Assembly: GCA_002366725.1 (NCBI GenBank)
Contig: DFBT01000109.1
Span: forward strand, 1-20,305
Reading direction: 5' to 3'
Origin: Caldifarciminota bacterium UBA3073
GTDB taxonomy: Bacteria > Hydrothermota > UBA3073
DNA: 20,305 nucleotides
Shown: in pieces, positions 7,652-14,879 of the stretch
Position numbering within the stretch: the stretch's first letter is position 1
Layout: each line of letters starts with the position of its first letter
The notes under the pieces: model-generated
What the model was told of the DNA's origin: nothing
Seen by the model: only the letters and a program-made list of their open reading frames with translations
Databases searched by the model: none
Program-made: the position numbers and the translations under genes

Positions 7652-7789
7652 TCACTCTATACCGATACAGGAGAGGCAGATAACGGAAGCCTTTGCCAGC
7701 GTCTCGCCCAGTTCTCCCCTTCCCGCACCCCAGAATATGAGGGAGATAAAGAGAAGAACGAGCGGTATTATGTAAAAAAGCCTTTTCAT
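7652..7789 (-). CDS. CD1871A-like CXXC membrane mini-protein (45 aa)
   Basis: A 45-residue frame from ATG 7789 to TGA 7652. The first 20 residues form a single transmembrane segment (MKRLFYIIPLVLLFISLIFW). A short polar linker follows, with a GRGELGETLAKA segment. The protein ends in VICLSCIGIE with a CXXC pair (Cys38, Cys41). Size, topology and the C-terminal C-x-x-C-I-G-I ending match the small CD1871A-type CXXC proteins, which I recall as usually encoded next to NapH-like polyferredoxins, exactly as here. It probably partners or matures that protein, but its role is not known. No Shine-Dalgarno is present, because the predicted transcript begins only about three bases upstream. Confidence 0.82.
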   Translation of the reverse strand: MKRLFYIIPLVLLFISLIFWGAGRGELGETLAKASVICLSCIGIE

Positions 7790-7798
7790 AGAGCATCT

Positions 7799-7827
7799 AT
7801 TTTACCCTAAATTTCCCACTTTGTCAA
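7799..7827 (-). promoter_or_regulatory. Sigma70-type promoter giving a near-leaderless mRNA
   Basis: Minus strand: perfect TTGACA (7827-7822), 17-base spacer, TAAAAT (7804-7799). The expected start of transcription (about 7792) is only some three bases before the ATG at 7789, so the mini-protein mRNA would be leaderless or nearly so. Confidence 0.75.
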
Positions 7828-7840
7828 GAAAATTTTTATC

Positions 7841-7858
7841 GGCACTGTAAACAGTGCC
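7841..7858. repeat. Perfect 8-bp inverted repeat upstream of the redox operon promoter
   Basis: GGCACTGT and ACAGTGCC separated by AA, 14 bases upstream of the -35 box at 7827-7822. Size and position suit an activator or repressor operator, but it could also be one of the dispersed palindromes of this region. A GCACTGTTAA half-like sequence recurs at 8800-8809 beside the second receptor promoter. Confidence 0.5.
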
Positions 7859-7900
7859 CCATCCCTACTGATCCGTATGGACCAGCACTGGTTCAGGTCG

Positions 7901-7938
7901 GTCACCCTTCCCTGCCTGACGGTAGGCAGGAGGGTGAC
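7901..7938. repeat. REP-like long hairpin
   Basis: Arm GTCACCCT (7901-7908) pairs exactly with AGGGTGAC (7931-7938), and CCTGCCT (7911-7917) with AGGCAGG (7924-7930). The result is a 15-bp stem with a two-base bulge and a six-base loop (GACGGT). There is no U-run on either side. This looks like a dispersed palindromic unit. A degenerate relative (ACCTATC-GGCA-GACAGGT) is present at 8586-8603. Confidence 0.75.
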
Positions 7939-8085
7939 GATAGTACCAAAAAAATTATTAGTGAATGGTAAATGGTGAATAGTGAGTTGCATACACGCCT
8001 GTCCCGTCAACGGTCATACGACCCGTCCTTTCGGATCCGCATGGATATAGGCGGGGAATTTAATTCGTCCAGGTGGGTTCTGGAG

Positions 8086-8105
8086 TGCCCCGCCCTGGCG
8101 GGGCA
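8086..8105. repeat. GC-rich palindrome followed by an A-run
   Basis: TGCCCCGCC (8086-8094) and GGCGGGGCA (8097-8105) are perfect arms around CT. Seven A's follow on the plus strand. An intrinsic terminator would need T's after the stem in the direction of transcription, which neither strand has, so this is classed as a palindromic repeat. Confidence 0.7.
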
Positions 8106-8221
8106 AAAAAATTACCTTACTTAACAAGGCAATAGGGAAAGGTCGAATGGAAGAATAAAAAGAAGAACACGGTGATGGAGAACAAATAGAGAAAAACTTG
8201 AACCAGAGTAAATGTAAAGTG

Positions 8222-8413
8222 AAGATCTGACCCTTAAGATTTACTAATATTTACTCGATTCACAGATTTCTTTCTTCTCCGTAATGATAGAGTTAATAGT
8301 ATTGCTCCCAGAATGCAAAAATACAGAATTGATACGTTTATTTTTGTAAGAGGGGTTATCTCAATACTTCTCGAGGTAAATATAAAGGACAAGTCAAATT
8401 AGGGTCAGGTCTT
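8222..8413. mobile_element. Possible decayed MITE-like element with inverted ends
   Basis: The left end AAGATCTGACCCTTAA (8222-8237) is closely matched in reverse complement by TTAGGGTCAGGTCTT (8399-8413). Together they bound about 190 bp. A third related copy, AAGACGCGACCCCACTAA, lies at 8607-8624. Such GGGTCAG/CTGACCC ends are familiar from small non-autonomous elements, but no transposase or target duplication is seen here. Confidence 0.4.
8234..8398 (-). pseudogene. Possible 3' gene fragment encoding a C-terminal membrane anchor
   Basis: Between the two inverted ends the minus strand stays open for about 54 codons with no Met start. The translation has a hydrophobic stretch (NVSILYFCILGAILLTLSL) followed by RRRKK, the classic shape of a C-terminal membrane anchor with a cytoplasmic basic tail. 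It begins and ends at stop codons inside the repeat arms. It may be a captured gene end or chance. Confidence 0.25.
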
Positions 8414-8756
8414 GACATTGGACATTTCTTGTCTCTTTTCTGATTATTCTTTCAGCGACTTACATTAGAAGTCTCCCTTACGGTTTCATAATATATCTTT
8501 CTCTCGAACATTCTCGCATACAAGGTCATTCAACCCGATTTTTACTACAAAAAAACAATAGATTGTCAAGAAGAATGTCTAATCTACCTATCGGCAGACA
8601 GGTGTCAAGACGCGACCCCACTAAACCACATCTGACAAAATTCTATACAAGCTATTATGTGGTTTATCGTACTTATGTGTCTTGGCGAGTTTGAAGGTGA
8701 ATAATATAGTAACGATATCTCTTTATAGGACACTTTTTAGAGCTCTCAAAAAAAAC

Positions 8757-8785
8757 TTGACAAGCTTAGATTTTTGGTTTATAAT
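8757..8785 (+). promoter_or_regulatory. Perfect consensus sigma70-type promoter P1 of the receptor locus
   Basis: TTGACA (8757-8762), exactly 17 bases, TATAAT (8780-8785): both hexamers are perfect. A palindrome AGAGCTCT (8739-8746) and an A-tract (8748-8755) lie just upstream and could be an operator and an UP-like element. Confidence 0.85.
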
Positions 8786-8813
8786 ACTCTAACTTATCAG
8801 CACTGTTAAAAAC

Positions 8814-8842
8814 TTGACAAGTAGAAGAAATTGGTGTATGAT
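8814..8842 (+). promoter_or_regulatory. Second tandem sigma70-type promoter P2 of the receptor locus
   Basis: TTGACA (8814-8819), 17-base spacer, TATGAT (8837-8842), 57 bp downstream of P1 and in the same phase of layout. Its -10 box lies upstream of the ATG at 8876, which argues against any earlier start for the receptor. The P2 leader would be about 27 bases. Confidence 0.8.
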
Positions 8843-8875
8843 ATAATAACCAAGAAACCTCAGGAAGGGGGTAGT

Positions 8876-11800
8876 ATGAATGCCAAAAAGGTAGGGAACT
8901 TAATAAAATGGTTATTTGCTATACCATTTCTCTTCCCAGTCCCAATTTTTGGCGGTGTTACTGGCAAGATCGTGGGTTATGTGGTGGATGCCAGGACAGG
9001 TGAACCACTTCCAGGAGCAAATAGCATCGTGGAGGGAACCCCACTGGGAGCAGCAACGGATACAGATGGTTACTATTTCATAATTGGAGTACCGCCCGGT
9101 GACTATAAGGTTAAGACAACTATGATGGGTTATGAGCCTATGATAAAGGAAGGTGTGAGTGTAAGTGCAGATCTCACCGTGAGGGTTGATTTTCACCTGA
9201 AAGAGTCTGTAATAGAGACCGAGGGTATCACGGTTACTGCTGAAAGATCACTCATACAGAAGGATATAACAGGAAGTATGGAAACGGTAGACACACGAGA
9301 TATGAAAAAGGTACCGGTGACAGACCTGAGTGAGGCGATAAATCTTCAAACTGGGGTCTTTTTTGATCCCGCACCCGTTGAGGGAGGATTGAGGGGTAGT
9401 GGAAGAGGAGAGGCGAGGTCTCATATTCGTGGCGGTGATTGGGATGAGGTCGTATGGTATGTGGATGGCGTCAGAACAGCGGCTATCTCAGAGGCAAGGG
9501 CGGATATGGGACTATCCTATACCCAATATAATATCGACATGATAAAGCAGATTCAGCTTCTTACTGGTGGCTTTAATGCAGAATATGGCAATGCCCAGTC
9601 CGGAGTGGTAAATGTAATTATGAAGGAGGGTGGAGATAACTACACAGGTTCTGTGGAATACATCTACGGACCTCCTCAACAGAAGCACTTCGGAAACTAC
9701 CTTTATGACCCGAAGACTCAGAAGGAATTTCTTGACCATACACTTCCAGATGGGACCGTAGACACACTCTGGCTCACAGATAAGAGGAAGAAGAATATAT
9801 ACGACTATACAGATATACCGAGTAGTGAGGTGCGGTTCACTCTTGGTGGTCCCTTTCGAGGGATTCCCAAAATGAACTTCTTCCTATCGGGTAGGTCAAA
9901 GAAAGAAGCGTATGCCCTTCCACACCCAAGGGATACCCGTGACCTTTATAATATCTCTCTTAATATAACATGGCCCATTAGGGTCAATAAAAAACTGAAG
10001 GCATCAGGATTTTTAAGTCGTGAGCTCCACTCAAGTATGATGGAACAGGAACTTCCCCTTCAGGCAAAATATTACAGGGGATATGGAACCATCTTCAACA
10101 ATGATGTTTACTATCTTGCTTTTGATTGGACACACATGGTGAATCCAAAATTATTTTATAATATAAAGCTAGGGAGATACTATTTGAAACAGAAGGAATT
10201 CCCGGGCGAATACAGGGCTGTCAAGGACGACACCACGGTAACAGGTTCATACGATATATGGGGTGACTGCTACAGGTATCCTAGCTTCGACGAAGAACCC
10301 TTTGCAGGATGGGGCAAGACTGTTCTCTCCCGGAATGAGATGAGTGATTATTCACTCCATATAAATCTGAACTGGCAGATAACAAAGACCCATTTCCTGA
10401 AGGCTGGATTTGAATCCTGGTACAATCTCTATGATGAAAAAAGTTGGACATTCCCCTCTGAGAAGGATACTGTAAACCCTGAGGCTGACTTTCTCCATAG
10501 AGGTCTAAACGAGGCATCGCATCCTATAGAGGTAGCACTGTATATTCAGGACAAGATGGAATTCGAGGGCTTTATTGCAAATATGGGGCTCCGATTTGAC
10601 TACTTCAATGGAAATAAAGAATGGTTTGACATACCCGATACCTGCCATCCAATGCTGAACCCTTACTATAACCCAGATCTGGACCCAGAGCCAGATTCTT
10701 CCGGTTTCATTGATGCAAATGGAGAGTACAAGTTTGACTATACCAGATGGCCCAAGAAAAAGTTCAAACCATTCTGGTATCTAAACCCGAGGATTGGTGT
10801 ATCCTACCCCTGGACAGAGAATACGATGGTATTTATAAACTACGGTCACTTCTTCCAGAAGCCGTCCTATTCCTGGATGTATCCATTTCTTTACTACCGT
10901 CCACAAAAGACGACCCTGAATGACAGGGAATCCTGGCCCAGACCCACTATGTTCACCTTGGAACCCCTCAAACCTGAAAAGGCACAGGTGTTCGAATTCG
11001 GGTTCAACCACAACTTCCGGAATCTTGCCTTCTTTTCCTTCAGATTTTACTATAAAGACCAGTTCGATCAGACTTCACCCTGGAGGCAATTCGGAGATAA
11101 TGCTGTTAAAATTCAGGATCCGAGACTTGGAGATAATTGGGATTGGGGAGGTTTTGGCCTTTCGACCTACTGGTCAGGAGACTATAGCGATTCGAGGGGT
11201 ATTGAGATTAATATGAAAACCCTTATGAGTGAAAATATCTCCCTGGATATCAAATACAGTTATTCGAAGGTCACAGAGGGCAGGTCAACACCCACTGCGG
11301 TCAAGATATACAGTGATGGAACAAAAGAATTTATCTGGGAGACAGGTGAAAAAGGAGGCCATTTTGCATTCGACTACGAAAGGAGCCACTCGAGGCCGCA
11401 TATATTTAGAACCAGTCTATATCTTAAGACACCCAATAAATGGAGAGGTATCAAATTGATAAGTCCCCTACTTTCAGGTTGTGATGCAAGTATCCTCTAC
11501 AGATATGCGAGTGGACGTGCATTTACCTATGTAAAGACAGGTGACCCGCCAGGTACCTATGATAACTACAGGTATCCAGCTAAACAGAATGTGGACCTGA
11601 AGGTCTCAAAAAATCTGAGCTTTGGTTCTGTATCTTCCTCGCTTTGGTTAAAAGTGACAAATCTATTTAACAGGAAGAATTTAAGGAATTTTGTATGTCT
11701 TACCCATAGAGAGGCGGAATTAATGGGTGATGAGTATCTTGCTTTCTATAATGACGCAGCGGAGAAGTATATAGAGGAGGGCGAGGTAACCACCGTTGAT

Positions 11801-11878
11801 ATTTGGGGTTATGATATGAGTTTCAGAACATACGGTCCACCGAGATATATTGAGGGAGGGATAAAGTTCAATTTTTAA
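8876..11878 (+). CDS. TonB-dependent outer-membrane receptor with carboxypeptidase-regulatory-like domain
   Basis: The ATG at 8876 gives 1000 residues and has a GGAAGGGGG ribosome site. The frame is open 15 codons further upstream, but that part covers promoter P2. A signal peptide (about 1-27, ending near PIFGG) is followed by a carboxypeptidase-regulatory-like beta domain (about 29-108, with GKIVGYVVDARTGEPLPGA and TDTDGYYFI). A TonB plug (about 115-255) carries RGGDWDEVVWYVDGVR and GGFNAEYGNAQSGVVNVI. The rest is an aromatic-rich beta barrel ending in Phe (IEGGIKFNF), as outer-membrane barrels do. The architecture resembles SusC-like and other FCB receptors, but no SusD partner is seen. 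It likely imports a large ligand, perhaps an oligosaccharide given the downstream GH38 genes. It is the first gene of the locus. Confidence 0.93.
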   Translation: MNAKKVGNLIKWLFAIPFLFPVPIFGGVTGKIVGYVVDARTGEPLPGANSIVEGTPLGAATDTDGYYFIIGVPPGDYKVKTTMMGYEPMIKEGVSVSADLTVRVDFHLKESVIETEGITVTAERSLIQKDITGSMETVDTRDMKKVPVTDLSEAINLQTGVFFDPAPVEGGLRGSGRGEARSHIRGGDWDEVVWYVDGVRTAAISEARADMGLSYTQYNIDMIKQIQLLTGGFNAEYGNAQSGVVNVIMKEGGDNYTGSVEYIYGPPQQKHFGNYLYDPKTQKEFLDHTLPDGTVDTLWLTDKRKKNIYDYTDIPSSEVRFTLGGPFRGIPKMNFFLSGRSKKEAYALPHPRDTRDLYNISLNITWPIRVNKKLKASGFLSRELHSSMMEQELPLQAKYYRGYGTIFNNDVYYLAFDWTHMVNPKLFYNIKLGRYYLKQKEFPGEYRAVKDDTTVTGSYDIWGDCYRYPSFDEEPFAGWGKTVLSRNEMSDYSLHINLNWQITKTHFLKAGFESWYNLYDEKSWTFPSEKDTVNPEADFLHRGLNEASHPIEVALYIQDKMEFEGFIANMGLRFDYFNGNKEWFDIPDTCHPMLNPYYNPDLDPEPDSSGFIDANGEYKFDYTRWPKKKFKPFWYLNPRIGVSYPWTENTMVFINYGHFFQKPSYSWMYPFLYYRPQKTTLNDRESWPRPTMFTLEPLKPEKAQVFEFGFNHNFRNLAFFSFRFYYKDQFDQTSPWRQFGDNAVKIQDPRLGDNWDWGGFGLSTYWSGDYSDSRGIEINMKTLMSENISLDIKYSYSKVTEGRSTPTAVKIYSDGTKEFIWETGEKGGHFAFDYERSHSRPHIFRTSLYLKTPNKWRGIKLISPLLSGCDASILYRYASGRAFTYVKTGDPPGTYDNYRYPAKQNVDLKVSKNLSFGSVSSSLWLKVTNLFNRKNLRNFVCLTHREAELMGDEYLAFYNDAAEKYIEEGEVTTVDIWGYDMSFRTYGPPRYIEGGIKFNF

Positions 11879-11926
11879 TGCTACTTGATTAAATAGCTCT
11901 CGGTGAGAAATGGGTAAAATACATAA

Positions 11927-12023
11927 GGAGTTAATTCTTTAGAATTTTATAACCTTAATCTATATAAAAGGCTGAAGCCTTAACTCCATTTGTAGAGAAT
12001 TTTTCACCAAACACTAAATGGAG
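11927..12023 (+). promoter_or_regulatory. Switch-like structured leader before the 621-aa secreted protein
   Basis: The segment CTCC at 11984-11987 can pair in two exclusive ways. GGAGTTAA (11927-11934) pairs with TTAACTCC (11980-11987). Alternatively CTCCATTT (11984-11991) pairs with AAATGGAG (12016-12023), which contains the ribosome binding site of the gene at 12029. A small hairpin AAGGCT-GA-AGCCTT (11968-11981) lies in the first fold. All arms are perfect 8-bp or 6-bp complements. This is seen in the sequence; regulation is inferred. Confidence 0.45.
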
Positions 12024-12028
12024 GGATT

Positions 12029-13894
12029 ATGAAGAGGACAATTTTCATATTGCTTCTCTTTTTTGGAAGTGTAGTCACAGGTGACGATTATCGCATTCAC
12101 GAGAGGTCAAACCTCTGGGAGACAATATGGGATAATGGGAAGATTGGAGGAGAGGTATCCCCCAGTGAGACGAATCCCAGTATGGACTGGCCCGGTGGTC
12201 CTCCTGGTATAGATGAGTTATCCCAGCGTTCTTATTTGAAGATGGGGGGGGTGTGGATAGGGGGAAAGAATGAGAAAGATAGTATATTTTTTGACGAGTG
12301 CGGTCCATATGCCACAGGACAGGAGGGCGCTCTAAATACCTGGACCACTCATTCTATGGGTATAGAGCGTATTGAAAACTTTAACGGTTCTTCAGATTTT
12401 GACCCTGGCGAAGGAGAGGAAATAATTATATCAAAATGGACTACCAAAAATGGAATTACCGTGACAAGGAAGAGTATGGTATGGAGCTATCCGGGAAAAA
12501 GATGGGGACTCAGACCCGGTTATAATAACTTCATCGTCACAGACTATATATTCAAGAACACTGGTGACACGGACGGGAATGGTATTTCCGATATAGAAAG
12601 AAATTATCAGGATGTCTTCTTCGGATTTTGTTATCTAATACAACCAAGCTCTCAGGATAAACTGCTCCATGGATGGGGATCAGGTTATTTGGATGCTGAT
12701 GATGTGGTTCGATATGATTCTACCAGGGCTCTCTTATATGCCTACGATTCTATTTCTCAGGCAGCCGGTGGTGCGTCCTTTGATTACGGCAATCTTTATG
12801 AGGGTGAGATTAGGACACCTGGTTATGCAGGATTTGCCAAACTTTACTCAGATCCGTCAACAGATGGTTCCCCTCAGCCTCATACGGTCTTCTATGCCCA
12901 GAGCATAGAGAGGACATACACCCTTCTCCAGATGGGTAAAAGGAATCTCTATTATATTCTATCCGGTGATTCAGCCTCTATCTATATGCCCGAGGAAAAC
13001 TGTTGGCTGGCACCTTTCCTTCTTCAAGGCTATGGACCTTACAGTCTTGAGATGGGGGACTCTGTTCATATAGTAATAGTTGAGGCTGTGCACGGCATCT
13101 CACCTCAGACTTGCCTTGGAGGTAGTGGCTCGCAGCAATATTTAAAAGACGGGCACAAATATCTGACGAGATCTGTGGATAAGGCAAATGAAATCTTTAA
13201 CAATAACTATTATCTTGAGGACTATCCACCACCGGCACCTGATATAGTTGAGATTGAACCCATTCCCCGGGAAGGAGAACTACTTGTGCCGCTTGTCTTG
13301 ACCTGGGACGATTCATTTGATGACTATGTAGACCCTGCCACAGGGATTCAAGACCTTGAGGGATATAAGGTTTACAGGTCTGATTATTACTACATAGGAC
13401 CGTATGTGGAATTAGCTTCGATACCTAAGGAAGACCCAGATTTTTACGACTCATATACAGGCAGATATACATTTCCTGATACAACTGTAGAGCTGGGACA
13501 TGGATACTTTTATGCAGTAGTTGCCTTTGACTCATCAGGAAACGAATCGGGCAAGACCAATCGCAACATAGAAGCTGTCTATGCCATCAGACCACCTTCA
13601 ACACAATTAGATGTCAAGGTTGCACCAAATCCTTTCAAGAGGGTATCGGGGTGGACTACCACTGGAGATGAGTATAAGCTAATGTTTTATAATCTACCTC
13701 TAAAATGCACAATACGAATATTTACCATAAGTGGCGACCTTGTAAGAGAAATCCACCATGATGATCCGAATTCAGGGTGTGAATTCTGGGATCAGTTCAC
13801 AGATTCAAGAATGCGGGTCTCATCAGGTGTATATCTATATTCAGTAGAGTCGGACATTGGCTCTACTAATGGAACTATTCTTATAATAAAATAG
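12029..13894 (+). CDS. Secreted protein with FN3-like region and T9SS type-A-like C-terminal domain
   Basis: A 621-residue protein whose main domain I do not recognise. A signal peptide (MKRTIFILLLFFGSVVTG, about 1-18) precedes a large, Trp-, Gly- and Tyr-rich region (about 20-400) with no catalytic motif seen. An FN3-like beta-sandwich follows (about 420-520, with LEGYKVYRSDYY and YFYAVVAFDSSGNES). The last 90 residues begin VAPNPFKRV and end SSGVYLYSVESD...TILIIK, the pattern of the T9SS type A sorting/FlgD-Ig-like C-terminal domain. Such proteins often sit beside a TonB receptor and a PorV-like barrel in FCB candidate phyla. It may be a cell-surface binding or structural protein. The ATG has GGAGG at good spacing. 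It is eight bases from the next gene. Confidence 0.82.
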   Translation: MKRTIFILLLFFGSVVTGDDYRIHERSNLWETIWDNGKIGGEVSPSETNPSMDWPGGPPGIDELSQRSYLKMGGVWIGGKNEKDSIFFDECGPYATGQEGALNTWTTHSMGIERIENFNGSSDFDPGEGEEIIISKWTTKNGITVTRKSMVWSYPGKRWGLRPGYNNFIVTDYIFKNTGDTDGNGISDIERNYQDVFFGFCYLIQPSSQDKLLHGWGSGYLDADDVVRYDSTRALLYAYDSISQAAGGASFDYGNLYEGEIRTPGYAGFAKLYSDPSTDGSPQPHTVFYAQSIERTYTLLQMGKRNLYYILSGDSASIYMPEENCWLAPFLLQGYGPYSLEMGDSVHIVIVEAVHGISPQTCLGGSGSQQYLKDGHKYLTRSVDKANEIFNNNYYLEDYPPPAPDIVEIEPIPREGELLVPLVLTWDDSFDDYVDPATGIQDLEGYKVYRSDYYYIGPYVELASIPKEDPDFYDSYTGRYTFPDTTVELGHGYFYAVVAFDSSGNESGKTNRNIEAVYAIRPPSTQLDVKVAPNPFKRVSGWTTTGDEYKLMFYNLPLKCTIRIFTISGDLVREIHHDDPNSGCEFWDQFTDSRMRVSSGVYLYSVESDIGSTNGTILIIK

Positions 13895-13902
13895 GAGACA
13901 AG

Positions 13903-14841
13903 ATGAAAAGGTCACTTGTGTTCCTTATGCTTTTATTTTTAAGTCTTCCTCTCTATGCTCAATGGGATTGGGGTTATGAATTTGGTAAAGAAGGGACTAC
14001 CGGTTTTCAGTTTCTAAAGATAGACGTGGGTGCAAGAGGTAACAGTATGGGGGGAGCCTACAGTAGTGTTTCTAAGGGTGCAGAGGCTATCTTCTGGAAC
14101 CCTGCAGGAATTGCATATGTTGAAGGAAAAGATTTTTTCACCTGCTATACAGGATGGCTTTGTGGTATGACACATAATGCAGCTTCAGTTGGGTTGAATT
14201 TCCCGAGCTTTGGGGTCTTGGGGATAAGTTTCCTCTCACTCCGGTTAACTGACTTTGAGGAAACTACAGTAGAGAAACCGGATGGAACTGGAAGGATAGT
14301 TGGAGCTGGAGTATATGCCATTGGGCTTGGATATGCAAAGAGATACACGGATAAGTTTTCGCTTGGAGCCAATGTAAAATTTGTGGCTGAAAATTTGGAT
14401 GGGGAATTTGCAAGTAGCTTCTTATTCGATGTAGGTACCCTCTACTATATCTACGAAGACATTAGGATGGCAACGCTCATATCTAATATTGGAGGAGATG
14501 CCGTCTATTTCTACGATTCTTTTCGTCCTCCTGTATCATTCAAACTTGGTGTTGCAGATGATATAGACCTGAGAAATAACTTGAATCTTACCCTTTCTGC
14601 GGAATGGCACCATCCAACTGATGCAAGAGAGAGGTTAAATACAGGCATCGAATTACGATTTATGGATAGAATATCTTTAAGAGGAGGATACAAGTTTTTA
14701 TCAGATACAGAGACCTTCACAGTAGGTATGGGGTTATTAACCAGCCTTGGTCCTTTCGACGGCAGATTAGATTATAGCTATAATAATTTCAGATATTCTC
14801 TGGGTTCGGTTCAGAGGATGTCCCTTGGTATTAACTTTTAA
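13903..14841 (+). CDS. PorV/PorQ-family outer-membrane barrel protein
   Basis: A 312-residue protein with signal peptide (about 1-19, cleavage near LYA-Q). The conserved N-terminal block FLKIDVGARGNSMGGAYSSV (37-56) is followed by AEAIFWNPAGIAYV, the hallmark of the PorV/PorQ (FadL-like) family. The remainder is alternating beta strands, ending in Phe (QRMSLGINF), as in outer-membrane barrels. In Bacteroidetes PorV shuttles T9SS substrates from the translocon to the attachment machinery. Here it lies among three genes with T9SS-like CTDs, which fits that role, although many FCB genomes hold several PorV/PorQ paralogues of unknown use. AGGAG overlapping the preceding stop codon provides the ribosome site, so it is in the same operon. 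Confidence 0.88.
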   Translation: MKRSLVFLMLLFLSLPLYAQWDWGYEFGKEGTTGFQFLKIDVGARGNSMGGAYSSVSKGAEAIFWNPAGIAYVEGKDFFTCYTGWLCGMTHNAASVGLNFPSFGVLGISFLSLRLTDFEETTVEKPDGTGRIVGAGVYAIGLGYAKRYTDKFSLGANVKFVAENLDGEFASSFLFDVGTLYYIYEDIRMATLISNIGGDAVYFYDSFRPPVSFKLGVADDIDLRNNLNLTLSAEWHHPTDARERLNTGIELRFMDRISLRGGYKFLSDTETFTVGMGLLTSLGPFDGRLDYSYNNFRYSLGSVQRMSLGINF

Positions 14842-14845
14842 TTAA

Positions 14846-14857
14846 TGTGCCCGGTGG
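14846..14857. repeat. Left arm of a perfect 12-bp inverted repeat framing the lipoprotein gene
   Basis: TGTGCCCGGTGG here is the exact reverse complement of CCACCGGGCACA at 15769-15780. The left arm lies five bases after the PorV-like stop codon, the right arm ten bases after the lipoprotein stop. Confidence 0.75.
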
Positions 14858-14879
14858 CAAATAAAAAAAAGGGGGTAGT

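Larger units (their letters stand above)
7790..8875. other. Repeat-rich non-coding region without a convincing gene
   Basis: This stretch separates the minus-strand redox operon from the plus-strand secretion locus. It holds several palindromes (listed separately), runs such as TGAATGGTAAATGGTGAATAG at 7965-7984, two GATCCGYATGGA motifs (7870 and 8034), a decayed element with inverted ends, and at its right end the two promoters for the receptor gene. Open frames here are short, lack ribosome sites and cross the palindromes. No RNA gene is recognised. Confidence 0.7.

Noticed and set aside
7807..8010. Minus-strand open frame of 67 codons
   Set aside because: It reads through two perfect palindromes, has no ribosome site and no recognisable protein features.
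8086..8112. Intrinsic terminator
   Set aside because: The stem is followed by A's on the plus strand and preceded by T's on the minus strand, so neither direction has the needed U-tail.
8831..8875. Upstream extension of the receptor gene
   Set aside because: It would start at a TTG and run through the -10 box of promoter P2; the ATG at 8876 has a strong ribosome site and a proper signal peptide follows.
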